Of a stretch of 64,000 nucleotides of DNA, positions 1 through 8,954 are shown piece after piece (within the stretch, counting starts at the first letter, position 1; each line of letters begins with the position of its first letter). A program made the translations under genes and the position numbers. This DNA is from CALINF01 sp039980455 (GTDB taxonomy: Bacteria > Pseudomonadota > Gammaproteobacteria > Pseudomonadales > Halieaceae), in NCBI GenBank assembly GCA_039980455.1, contig JBDXCG010000003.1:992001-1056000 (forward strand), given 5' to 3'. Under the pieces are notes generated by a model. That model worked only from the letters and a program-made list of their open reading frames with translations, did not search any database and was not told the origin of the DNA.

Positions 1-1556
1 GTAACCACGCTCAATGCAGCGCCGGATGTCATGGATCCGGTCACGCCACCCAGCGCTTCAGCTGGGTTTAAATTAAGCACCTTCCGACTGAAAAAGTAAC
101 CTACTAAAACCGGCACCAGCGTTACCAGCACGCCTGCTCCAATCAGCTTAACGCCTGCACTCTGGACAATCTCTACAATCCCACCGCCCGAATTCAAGCC
201 AACACCGGCCATGAACATTAGCAGGCCAAGCTCCATCAATACCCAGCGCGCGGACGATGGCACGCGCCCGAAAACGGGCCAGATGGAGCGCGCGAAACCA
301 ATCAACAGGCCCGTAATCAATAGACCGCCAGCCATGCCTAACCCTATAGTTACACCGCCTATTGTGATGGCGAGGGTCCCTAAGCCAATACCTGCGGATA
401 TTCCAATTGCAAAGGTAAACAAATCTGTCTCGGTCACATCACGCTCCACATGACCTACGTGGCGCACTAACCTCTCAATTGCAAAGTCTGGCCCAAACAC
501 CGTTATCACATCACCGCGATGAAGAATCAGCTCTTCGGTAAATGGCATCTCAGTGCGCTGTCGGCGCACTGCCAAGGGCAAAGCACCTATGCGCTCGTCC
601 AGGCGAATTTCACTTATAGGATGGCCGACCACGTTGGGATTAGATACGACGACCTGCGCGGTACTCATAGCCACACTCAGCCCTTTCGCGTCTGCTATCT
701 CCTCTCCAATCTCCGGCGCGTGAGCCAGAAGATGATCGACCCTGCCAATAACCAACACTTCGTCACCGATTTCGAGCCGAGTGTCATAGCTCAGAGGCAC
801 TTCTTCTCCATTGCGCCTGATTCCGGCAACCGAAACATCCCTGGGTGCCGCTAACTCCATCTCATAGACGGAACGACCGAGTTTTTCAGACTTTGTGACG
901 CGATAGGTACGGCGAGTAATCTTAGAGATATCAGGCCCAGCTTCAGGGTCGTTGCCGCTCTCCAGCTTGGCCGCCTCGGCGGGTAGATCTATACCCAGCA
1001 CTCGTGGCAGCAGTCGTATAATAAGAATAAGCCCGATGAGGCCGAATAAGTAAGTCAGCGCGTAGCCAGCGCCTATATTCGTGAGAACTTGTTCGCTGGT
1101 ATAGCCGGCAGGCATCTCCACCAGGCCCGATCGCACCGCGTCCTGAGCTGCTGCGAGAGTCGGCGTGGTTGTCATAGCGCCGCCCATTAAACCGGCGGCA
1201 AGACCCGGTGCGAAATCTAGTACTCGAGCCAGACCCACAGCAAGCCCAAAACCAGTAGTCGCAACGACCAGCGCGAGAGACAAATATTTCAGGCCGCTGG
1301 TCATTAGAACATCAAAGAACTGCGGTCCCGCCTGGAACCCTACGCAGAAAATAAACAGAACAAACCCGAAAGTTTGCGCGCCTGCATACATGGTAAAGCC
1401 GAAGTGCCCAAAAACAAGACCGGCCAGCAATACGCCACCTACTGCACCTAGACTGATATCAAAGACCTTGATACTACCGATCAAGTACCCCAGACCCAGC
1501 ACCAGAAAAAGAACCAATACTGGTTGCCCCAATAGGTAGTCGTACACTGTCATCAT
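1..1556 (-). CDS. AspT/YidE-family antiporter-like permease (partial, C-terminus off the window)
   Basis: Read by hand on the minus strand as an open frame from ATG ATG at 1556/1553 to the window edge, about 518 residues. Seen: an N-terminal hydrophobic block of about five membrane segments, a central soluble part of roughly residues 190-380 with two RCK_C/TrkA_C-like copies (one contains RLEIGDEVLVIG, the other LHRGDVITVFGP), then a second hydrophobic block with Gly-rich repeats (GGVTIGLGMAGGLL). This membrane-RCK_C-RCK_C-membrane layout is that of the aspartate:alanine exchanger AspT and of YidE/YbjL, usually about 550-560 residues, so some 40 residues are missing here. The substrate cannot be told; it is probably an anionic metabolite exchanger of the inner membrane. 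No partner gene is visible; the next gene upstream is the RND pump, in the same orientation, 72 bases away. Confidence 0.85.
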   Translation of the reverse strand, partial: MMTVYDYLLGQPVLVLFLVLGLGYLIGSIKVFDISLGAVGGVLLAGLVFGHFGFTMYAGAQTFGFVLFIFCVGFQAGPQFFDVLMTSGLKYLSLALVVATTGFGLAVGLARVLDFAPGLAAGLMGGAMTTTPTLAAAQDAVRSGLVEMPAGYTSEQVLTNIGAGYALTYLFGLIGLILIIRLLPRVLGIDLPAEAAKLESGNDPEAGPDISKITRRTYRVTKSEKLGRSVYEMELAAPRDVSVAGIRRNGEEVPLSYDTRLEIGDEVLVIGRVDHLLAHAPEIGEEIADAKGLSVAMSTAQVVVSNPNVVGHPISEIRLDERIGALPLAVRRQRTEMPFTEELILHRGDVITVFGPDFAIERLVRHVGHVERDVTETDLFTFAIGISAGIGLGTLAITIGGVTIGLGMAGGLLITGLLIGFARSIWPVFGRVPSSARWVLMELGLLMFMAGVGLNSGGGIVEIVQSAGVKLIGAGVLVTLVPVLVGYFFSRKVLNLNPAEALGGVTGSMTSGAALSVV

Positions 1557-1628
1557 CACTAGGTACTGCCTCGTAGTTTAGGTCTTTCGTTGCCACCAGT
1601 GGCACTCAGTTTGGTTCCCGATACACCA

Positions 1629-4600
1629 CTAATCAGCAGGTGACTTTACCCGGTAGAGGATTGCGTAAAATACTGGAATCAAGATCATCGTCAGGATTGT
1701 GCCGAACAACAAGCCAAACATGATTGTGTAGGCCATGCCCACCCAAAACACATCGGTAATGAGCGGGATTACGCCTAGAATGGTGGTTGCAGCACCCAAA
1801 ACCACTGGACGCACACGCGACATACCGGCCGCTACAGTAGCGTCATAAGGCGTCAGACCGAGGTCCTTATTCGCATCAATTTCGTCCAGCAATACGATTG
1901 CGTTCTTAATCATCAAACCTACCAGACTCATAGCACCTAATAGGGCCATAAAACCAAACGCGGTCTGGGTACCCGCAAGAATGGCCGTTATGCCAATTAA
2001 TGCAAAGGGCACAGTCAATCCCATAATGATCGGCTGGCGGATTGAATTGAATAACGCGACGATGATCAGCGTCATAATAACGAGCCCGGGAATCATGCCT
2101 GGCAACAATGACATAACCCCCTGTCGCACGCTGTCGAACTCACCGTCCCACATGATGTCGTAGCCTTCAGGTAAGTCGATTCCCTCAAGCTTGTCATCAA
2201 CGTTGAAGTACAGATCAAAGAAGGTACCGTTGTGCGGCGACGCTTGAATAGCCACCTGACGCCTCCGGTTAAAGCGGGTAATAATCGGATCCTCCCACTC
2301 CAGCGCAATGTCTTCAGTGACCTGACCAAGAGGTAGCGAATTTACCGACAGCGACGGTTGCACCTGTAGAAAATCCAGATTACCCGCTGCGCGTTGCCGC
2401 TCTGCATCTACGTTGCGCACTATGATGGGAAGCATGGTGTCTCCCTCACGGTATAAACCCACAGGAGTTCCATCGAACGCGCGTCTGGTTGCCTCTCCTA
2501 TACTGGCGCGCGATACGCCTGCCCAGCGAGCGCGCTCCTGGTCTACCTTAGCAACCACTTTCTGTACCGGCTCACGCATATCCGTCCGTATGTGAGTGGC
2601 AAAAGGACTCTCTCTAAGTACAGCCTTGCCCTCCTCGCCCAAGCGCCTGAGTGTTGCAAGATCTGCTTCAGCTGGACCGGCTATTCGAAATTCAAGTGGC
2701 CACGTATCACCAGGCCCCACCGTATACATACGCACCCTTATCATCGCCTGTGGAAAGCCCTCCTTGAGTTTTGGCTCAAACTCTTCGATAAGGCTAACCA
2801 CCGAATCAAAATCCGGCGTATTAATAATCAGCTGCCCGTACTCAGCCCAAGGGAATTCCGGGTTCACTGGCAAGTAAAACCTAGGGCCGCCAGCGCCGAC
2901 AAAAGAACCCACATTGGTGACTCTGGAGTCCCCTATCAACATTTGTTCTATGTCTGCCATATCACTGGAAACCACTTCAATGGGCGTGCCCATTGGTGCC
3001 CAGTAGTCAACCATCAACTGGCTACGTGTAGACTTGGGAAAGAACTGCAGGGGGACTATCGTCGTGAACCCGTAAACGGCAATCAGTAATAGCGCGGTCA
3101 ATCCACCTACGGTCAGCACGCGGTGGCGAATAGCCCCCTCCAGGGCACGCTTGTAGAAACGGAAAAAGCCGCTGTTGTATGGATCACTTCCCTCAGCAGC
3201 AGCCTCTTTGGGTGGTCGCAGTAACGCCATACAATTGAGCGGCGTTACTGTCATGGATATCAGCCAGCTCAGCAACAACGCAATAGCGACTACGACAAAC
3301 AGTGTGCGACCGTACTCCCCGGCGTCGGTAATGGCAGCAAAAACAGGGTAAAACGCCATCGCAGCCACTACAGTAGCTCCCAACAGCGCGATGCTGGGTT
3401 TACTGGCACTCTCGATGGCCGCATCCAAGGGTTTCATTCCCTTAGCGATGCGTATCGTGTAGTTGTCGGCGACAACAATGGCGTTATCCACCATCATCCC
3501 AAGGGCGACTACCAGAGCACCAAGCGATACCCGCTGAAGGTCAATGCCCAATATCTTCATCATGATAAACGTGCCGAAGATAGTGATAACCAGAGCCCAA
3601 CCTATCACCAACCCCATGCGCCAACCCATGGCCAATGTGAGCACCAGTAGGACAATCAGTACCGCTTCGGCCAGATTAACAACGAATCCATTGATCGAAT
3701 CCCGCACTAGATCAGACTGCCAGCTAAACTTGGCAATATTGATGCCAGCGGGTAACGAAGGCTGAATCTCGGCGATGCGCTTGTCCAAAGCCGCGCCAGT
3801 TTCTAGCAGGTTACCGCCAGGCACGTTAGCCAGCTGAATCGCCAGCGCGGGTTCGCCATTGAAACGCATCTCGGTGATGGACGGTTCCAAATAGCCCGCT
3901 CGTACGCTCGCTACGTCTCGCAACCTTATGAGTTCACCCGATGCAGTGGTTGATGCAGAGCCCGATGCGCTGCTCCCCATAGGCAAGGACTCCGACAGCG
4001 AGTTGCCGCGAAGCGAGAACTGGGTCGCAAAGTTGCCCCCAATATCCTCAATGCTTCGCCGGATCACCAGATCCCCGATATCCTCAGGCGAACTGAATTC
4101 GCCACTGGCCTCTATCCTCAGACGCTTGCCCGGCACCTCTACACTGCCACCGGCGACAACCATATTCTGTAGGGCCAGCGTCGCGACTATGTCTTCAGTT
4201 GTAATCTGCAACTCCGCCAGTTGTGCCTCGGAAACATCCAAATAGACAACCCTGGGCTGCACGCCCCAAAGCTCAACACGGGCAACGCCTGGCACCAGGC
4301 TGAGCTCTTTCTTCATACTCTTTACGTAGTCTTCCAATTCGGCGTAGGTATAGCCATCCCCCGTCACGGCAAGTACAAAACCGAATACGAAACTAAAATC
4401 ATCAACAATTTCAGGATGTAACACGCCCGGTGGCATACCCGGCAAGACATCGCGTATTTTCTTACGCATTTCATCCCATACCTGCGGCAGCGTATCGGCC
4501 CAATATTGCTGACGCATATCAACTTGCACGATCGACAATCCGGCACGCGAGATTGAATAAATCTTGTCCAGCTGAGGCATTTCCTGCAGCGCTCTCTCGA

Positions 4601-4799
4601 TGCGGTCGGTAACCTCTAACTCTACTTCTGCTGGGCTGGCACCTGGATATTGCGTAACAATAACCCCTGTTTTAACAGTGAAATCAGGGTCTTCAAGGCG
4701 ACCCAGCGTCTGATAACTGGCCAGACCGCCGATCACTAATAGCGCAACCACAAATTGAGTAAAAGCTTTGTTGCTGATGGCAAAGCTGGTGAGGTTCAC
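1629..4799 (-). CDS. RND efflux transporter, AcrB/HAE1-type inner membrane pump
   Basis: 1056 residues, normal for the AcrB/MexB/HAE1 family. Seen: N-terminal membrane anchor; porter start with YPGASPAEVE; central membrane bundle with the TM4 acidic pair in GMMVDNAIVVADN, the proton-relay position of RND pumps; second half with GLMIKNAIVLLDEID; and a C-terminal membrane segment. The family exports drugs, bile salts or solvents from membrane and periplasm using the proton gradient. Residues about 252-288 carry a Ser/Gly/Ala-rich stretch (GSSASGSASTTASGE) that looks like an extended flexible loop in the first porter/docking half. The start overlaps the adaptor stop by 4 bases (ATGA), so the two are translationally coupled. 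Order of transcription is outer membrane protein, adaptor, pump. Substrate unknown. Confidence 0.95.
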   Translation of the reverse strand: MNLTSFAISNKAFTQFVVALLVIGGLASYQTLGRLEDPDFTVKTGVIVTQYPGASPAEVELEVTDRIERALQEMPQLDKIYSISRAGLSIVQVDMRQQYWADTLPQVWDEMRKKIRDVLPGMPPGVLHPEIVDDFSFVFGFVLAVTGDGYTYAELEDYVKSMKKELSLVPGVARVELWGVQPRVVYLDVSEAQLAELQITTEDIVATLALQNMVVAGGSVEVPGKRLRIEASGEFSSPEDIGDLVIRRSIEDIGGNFATQFSLRGNSLSESLPMGSSASGSASTTASGELIRLRDVASVRAGYLEPSITEMRFNGEPALAIQLANVPGGNLLETGAALDKRIAEIQPSLPAGINIAKFSWQSDLVRDSINGFVVNLAEAVLIVLLVLTLAMGWRMGLVIGWALVITIFGTFIMMKILGIDLQRVSLGALVVALGMMVDNAIVVADNYTIRIAKGMKPLDAAIESASKPSIALLGATVVAAMAFYPVFAAITDAGEYGRTLFVVVAIALLLSWLISMTVTPLNCMALLRPPKEAAAEGSDPYNSGFFRFYKRALEGAIRHRVLTVGGLTALLLIAVYGFTTIVPLQFFPKSTRSQLMVDYWAPMGTPIEVVSSDMADIEQMLIGDSRVTNVGSFVGAGGPRFYLPVNPEFPWAEYGQLIINTPDFDSVVSLIEEFEPKLKEGFPQAMIRVRMYTVGPGDTWPLEFRIAGPAEADLATLRRLGEEGKAVLRESPFATHIRTDMREPVQKVVAKVDQERARWAGVSRASIGEATRRAFDGTPVGLYREGDTMLPIIVRNVDAERQRAAGNLDFLQVQPSLSVNSLPLGQVTEDIALEWEDPIITRFNRRRQVAIQASPHNGTFFDLYFNVDDKLEGIDLPEGYDIMWDGEFDSVRQGVMSLLPGMIPGLVIMTLIIVALFNSIRQPIIMGLTVPFALIGITAILAGTQTAFGFMALLGAMSLVGLMIKNAIVLLDEIDANKDLGLTPYDATVAAGMSRVRPVVLGAATTILGVIPLITDVFWVGMAYTIMFGLLFGTILTMILIPVFYAILYRVKSPAD

Positions 4800-5947
4800 G
4801 ATGCAGAGCCCTCACCAGACAGGTCCTGTACACGGACTTTTTGTCCCTCAGACACTGAATTAACGCCTTTGATGACAACCCAATCTCCCGCAGTCAGTCC
4901 CGAGCGAATCAATACGCCTTTAACCGTCAAGCGTCCGGGGTCAACTTCTCTACTGGCGAGTGTGTTGGTCGTCGTATCGACAATCCAAACGTAGGACTTA
5001 GACGGGTCATCCATGGTAAAAACCGCCGTAGCGGGTATTTCAATACCTGTTTCTCGCGCGTCTACTGGCAACATGGAGTGGACTTTCGCAGAGCCAGCCA
5101 TGCCTGGCAGGATCTCCCCTGTCTCTGGCTGCGACATGACCAGAGTCACAGGATAGGTACGAGTAGCTGATGAAGCCTCCCGGCCAATCTCCTTTATCTC
5201 GGCAGCAACGGTTATTCCCGGGAGAGCATCAAAAACAACGGAAATTTCTTTCACATACGGGGTATACGAAATCATGCTCTCCGGAACTGACACCACAAAC
5301 TCGATACTGGACGGGTCTAGCAATCGCAGTACCGGCTGCTTAGGCAATACCGTCTCAAAATTTTCGACGTAGGTTTCTACCACCACACCGCCAAAAGGGG
5401 CCGTCAGAGAGGTGTAGTAAACTTTGTCTTGGGCTATCTTCAATGCGCTCTTCATCGACTTTACAGCGGCTGCCGATGCATCTTTGGCTGACCGGGCAAG
5501 ATCGAGAGCCGACTTACTGGTGGCTCCGGGGTCCTCGTTATACACGTTCTGAATACGGTTGAAGTCCGCCTCTGCCCGAGCAGCAACGGCAGTGGCCTGC
5601 ATTAGCTGACCGTCTACCGAGCCTAGCGCGTTGACATAGTCTGCTGGGTCGATACGCGCGACAACTTGCCCTTCTTCAATCTCGTCACCTACCGAGACCG
5701 GCAAGTCAATCAAGGGCCCCGTAACCCTGAATGACAGATTTACTTCCTGACCTGCTCGAGCGCGACCCGGGAGATTGCGCTCCGTCAGTGCATCAGCTCC
5801 AGCGATACGAATGGCTGGAACCAGCGACGGAGGCAACTCAATTTGCTCCGGCTCGGGAATACAACCTGTCAATATAGCTACCGCAGCAACGGGTAAGAAC
5901 GCACGATGCAATCCCTGTAAGCAAGTAATCCGCGTTGTCTTTCTCAT
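4796..5947 (-). CDS. RND efflux periplasmic adaptor (membrane fusion protein, HlyD/AcrA type)
   Basis: 383 residues. An N-terminal signal with a likely lipobox (VAILTGC, Cys near residue 29) suggests a lipid-anchored periplasmic protein. Then come a half-lipoyl motif (VGDEIEEGQVVARIDPADY), a helical hairpin rich in Ala/Asp/Lys (about residues 95-170), the second lipoyl half (TAPFGGVVVETYVENFE), the beta-barrel domain, and the membrane-proximal domain. This is the usual adaptor order. It would bridge the RND pump to the outer membrane channel encoded just upstream. The stop codon overlaps the pump start, and 62 bases separate it from the outer membrane gene, so one transcript is likely. Confidence 0.94.
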   Translation of the reverse strand: MRKTTRITCLQGLHRAFLPVAAVAILTGCIPEPEQIELPPSLVPAIRIAGADALTERNLPGRARAGQEVNLSFRVTGPLIDLPVSVGDEIEEGQVVARIDPADYVNALGSVDGQLMQATAVAARAEADFNRIQNVYNEDPGATSKSALDLARSAKDASAAAVKSMKSALKIAQDKVYYTSLTAPFGGVVVETYVENFETVLPKQPVLRLLDPSSIEFVVSVPESMISYTPYVKEISVVFDALPGITVAAEIKEIGREASSATRTYPVTLVMSQPETGEILPGMAGSAKVHSMLPVDARETGIEIPATAVFTMDDPSKSYVWIVDTTTNTLASREVDPGRLTVKGVLIRSGLTAGDWVVIKGVNSVSEGQKVRVQDLSGEGSAS

Positions 5948-6009
5948 GATTCCGTTCCTAGATTCGGTGTTTTAAGAGTTGGTGACTGGGGCCGCTTCGC
6001 GCAGCTTAT

Positions 6010-7575
6010 TCAACGATCGGGCAAGCGCCAGGACCCTCTCTGGCCTGCTTCTACCGGCTCTACCGAAGAAGCCTCCATTAGCTCACCCCAATCCGTACGC
6101 TCCTGCATCGTTTCGCGTATATCATCCGAGATGTAATCGTTACCCTCTCTAATCTGCCAGCCACCGCCAAGCGCCTTATAAGTGGCAACCAAACTACGTG
6201 CCTCCTCCCCTCTGGCGGTCGCGAGTAAATCCTCGTTCAAACTCAAAAACTGCAGAGAGTCCAGTACCAATGTATAGCTAATAATTCCATCTCGATACTG
6301 AGTTTGAGCAAGCTCTACAGCGCGTCTTGCAGCGACAACACTCTTATGTAGATGGTCTACTCTATCGCCAGATCGACTAAAACGCGCGAGGCCATCCTCA
6401 ACCTCTCGAGCTGCGTTGAGAACACTGTTTTCATAGGCAAGCACAGTCTGCTGAAAGCGGGCATCTTGCACGCGCTCGTTATTACGCAGCCGGCCATAGT
6501 TGAGAATCTTCCAGCTAAAGCCCACGCCACCGAAGCTCACATCGCTTCCAGAATCGAACAGGTCGCTACTACTGCCAGCTGACCAGCCAATATTGCCTCC
6601 CAGACGCAAAGCTGGATAGAAATCAGCCTTGGCGATACCTATACGAGCGCTCTGGGCTGCGGCACGCATTTCGTGACGCCGTATATCCGGGCGCCGTCGC
6701 AAGAGATCAGCGGGAATGCCTACCGCGATTGACTCTGGTACGTCAGGTATATGGCCTGACTCACTAATAATGTCTGACAGACCGCTGGGGGGCAGCCCCA
6801 ATAATAAACTCAAGGCCAGGCGGGTACGATCGATGCTTGATTCTAACAGCGGGATAGTCGAACCAGTGGCCTCCAACAGGGATCGGGAAAGTTGCACATC
6901 TAGCTCCGTAACCAGTTCATTGCGAAAGCGCACGTCCGCAATTTCAAGGCTACGCTGCTGGGTGGCCACATTGTTACGGGCATAGGCCAATCGCTGCTCC
7001 AGGGTGCGCAGTACGATATAGGCTGTGGCAACTTCTCCACTGAGTGTCACCAGAATATCGTCATAAGTGGCAATGCTGCCTGCTAGATTAGCGTCTGCCG
7101 ATTCCACACCTCGCCGAAATTTTCCCCAAAAGTCCAGCTCCCAGGCCGCGTCAAACGTCAGGGAATAGCGATCAAAACTGGTATCGACCATGGAGCCAAC
7201 GGCTGGCGGAAGATTGGATACGGGGTCGGAGTTCTCACTGAGGTTAATGCTGGCTGCAGAACCGTTTATCCCCTGCACCTGCGGGTAAAGCGTGCCAGAG
7301 GCATAGCCCAATATCGCGCGCGCCTCGTAAACCCTCAATCCAGCCAGCTGCAGAGTCAGGTTTTGCCTATAAGCTGTTTCAATAAGCCGGTCTAGCGTAG
7401 GGTCATTGAAGTTTTTCCACCATTGGCCGTGATCGTCTGGCGTACCCACAATCTCAGGTCGATCGGTCGCCAGCCACTCGTTAGATACCGTCGCATCGGG
7501 TGTCTCAAAGTCAGGTCCCACCATGGTGCAGCCCGTCAGGCCAAGAACCAAAGCCGCGCTTAGCCAGCGACCCAC
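6010..7575 (-). CDS. NodT-family outer membrane efflux lipoprotein
   Basis: TolC/NodT-type channel with two OEP repeats. Motifs seen: DPTLDRLIETAYRQNLTLQ near the N-terminus, AAWELDFWGKFRRGVE, GIPADLLRRRPDIRR, and SWKILNYGRLRNNERV. I choose the GTG at 7575 (521 residues) rather than the longest frame (start 7722, 570 residues). GTG 7575 is preceded four bases upstream by AGGAGG, and it gives a compact signal peptide ending in the lipobox LTGC; the extra 49 residues of the longer form do not look like a signal sequence. First gene of the efflux operon; its product would be the outer membrane exit duct for the RND pump and adaptor. Confidence 0.93.
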   Translation of the reverse strand: MGRWLSAALVLGLTGCTMVGPDFETPDATVSNEWLATDRPEIVGTPDDHGQWWKNFNDPTLDRLIETAYRQNLTLQLAGLRVYEARAILGYASGTLYPQVQGINGSAASINLSENSDPVSNLPPAVGSMVDTSFDRYSLTFDAAWELDFWGKFRRGVESADANLAGSIATYDDILVTLSGEVATAYIVLRTLEQRLAYARNNVATQQRSLEIADVRFRNELVTELDVQLSRSLLEATGSTIPLLESSIDRTRLALSLLLGLPPSGLSDIISESGHIPDVPESIAVGIPADLLRRRPDIRRHEMRAAAQSARIGIAKADFYPALRLGGNIGWSAGSSSDLFDSGSDVSFGGVGFSWKILNYGRLRNNERVQDARFQQTVLAYENSVLNAAREVEDGLARFSRSGDRVDHLHKSVVAARRAVELAQTQYRDGIISYTLVLDSLQFLSLNEDLLATARGEEARSLVATYKALGGGWQIREGNDYISDDIRETMQERTDWGELMEASSVEPVEAGQRGSWRLPDR

Positions 7576-7875
7576 TGAGCCTCCTCTTATTTTCGAGCCT
7601 GTAAGTCGTTGATTAGCATTAAGGCCTGACCTGATTGGTCGCTGCGCACAAGAAAGCACTGCACCCATGTGATACCCCACATAATTTATCTGAAAACCAA
7701 GTAGACAAGATCTTTCGTCCAATCCATCAGCCTAGCTGCTGGAGATCAATCAGGAGATAGTACCTAAGCAACATCCGCAAGTATTTAAGCGCAAAGCCAA
7801 TCTATGACAATTGACCAGATATGTACATTTTTTTGGTGAGGGTTACATGCCATGAGCTGTGCATGTGACGGCGGA
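7576..7875. other. 300-base spacer upstream of the efflux operon
   Basis: No convincing gene. It must hold the promoter of the nodT-adaptor-pump operon and the end of the AraC transcript. A possible minus-strand promoter is TTGTCT with a 17-base spacer and ATTATG, around 7680-7710, but the match is weak. The in-frame extension of the nodT frame to 7722 lies here and is treated as untranslated leader. No clear terminator hairpin was seen after the AraC gene. Confidence 0.4.
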
Positions 7876-8862
7876 TCAGCTTTTTCTGCTACGGTAACCG
7901 AGTGTTTGCTTCGGACGCTCACCTGAAAACCGACTGTATGCCCTGGAAGATCGGCCGTGACTACCCAAACCACACGCTTGCATGATACTGGAGACAGAGC
8001 CCGAGTCTGGATCTGCTTGCTGTAATAACGAACGACATTCTTGCAAGCGCATCACCTGAATATACTGCTGCGGACTAACATCGTAAAACTCTCTAAAAAT
8101 GCGAAGAAGCGTACTTATGCTTACGCCCGCTTCGCTACAGACCTCCGACAGAGAAATAGGCTCCCCTAGATGCGCTTTAATATAGTCTCTGGCCCGAGCC
8201 AGAGCGCGCATTCGTACGTATGGTCGCAAGCTCGAGAAAGACTCAGTCTGACCTGACATAGCCTTGTCAGCCAGCAGAGCGAGCACGCCAGATAGAAATT
8301 CATCCTGCTCCAACTTGCTCACGTCTTCGGCGTGAACCAGTGCTGCCGTTTTTCGGAGAAGATGCTGCACTGATTCCTCATCCACCTTGATAAACCCGTG
8401 GTTATCAAACTGAAAAGGGGCAGTTCCAGGTGCCAAGCTTTCCCATGCCCGCGAGAAAGCCTCCGGGCTAATATACAGTTGGCCAACTCGTGAATTGTCA
8501 GCCATTTTAGCCTCAAGTTCGCAAGCTGTGTTCATCAGCAAAACCGAGTTATCTGCTATATCTATGCCTTGTGTATAGGCTCCCTCGCTGGAAGGGTTGG
8601 AAACGAAAAGGAGCACAATTTCGTCTCCCAGGTACTCCCCTGCGCACTCAGCTTTGAACGCAACTTGTTCGAAGGCTGCACTTGAGTTTTCCATCTCGCG
8701 GCACGCTATATAGCCTTGATACTCAGCGGCGCTCAAAGGCCGATAATCCAGGTTCCAGCCCAGCGTTAGATTGCGCTCAGCCACCTCGCCGTACGACATA
8801 CTGTTAACCGGGACTGGGCTGGCTGATTGTTCTTGCATTAGCTCGCTCGCGTTAGTGCCCAT
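7876..8862 (-). CDS. AraC-family transcriptional regulator
   Basis: 328 residues. The C-terminal about 100 residues form the double helix-turn-helix of AraC/XylS proteins: ARDYIKAHLGEPISLSEVCSEAGVS, then STLLRIFREFYDVSPQQYI, then a second HTH ending in the divergent segment GERPKQTL. The N-terminal about 210 residues resemble the AraC_binding_2/ligand-sensing half seen in regulators of aromatic or amine metabolism, but the ligand cannot be read. It lies 92 bases downstream of the OprD-type porin, same strand, so it may control that porin set or itself. The second HTH is somewhat off consensus (SSIMQACGLGSHGRSSRAYSRF) but stays in frame. Confidence 0.88.
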   Translation of the reverse strand: MGTNASELMQEQSASPVPVNSMSYGEVAERNLTLGWNLDYRPLSAAEYQGYIACREMENSSAAFEQVAFKAECAGEYLGDEIVLLFVSNPSSEGAYTQGIDIADNSVLLMNTACELEAKMADNSRVGQLYISPEAFSRAWESLAPGTAPFQFDNHGFIKVDEESVQHLLRKTAALVHAEDVSKLEQDEFLSGVLALLADKAMSGQTESFSSLRPYVRMRALARARDYIKAHLGEPISLSEVCSEAGVSISTLLRIFREFYDVSPQQYIQVMRLQECRSLLQQADPDSGSVSSIMQACGLGSHGRSSRAYSRFSGERPKQTLGYRSRKS

Positions 8863-8954
8863 TAATCACCCACCCATAGGCGGCTTCCAGCGGACACGTC
8901 ACTTCATGTTCTGTCAGTATACGCGCTTTATAATTAACTAGTCGGACTGAAGTA

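Noticed and set aside
1591..1604. TGCCAC-CA-GTGGCA palindrome after the RND pump as terminator
   Set aside because: Two-base loop and no T-run; too short to support a function.
7876..8000. Possible frameshift at the C-terminus of the AraC regulator
   Set aside because: The second helix-turn-helix is divergent but continues in one frame to a normal end; the alternative frame is not more AraC-like.
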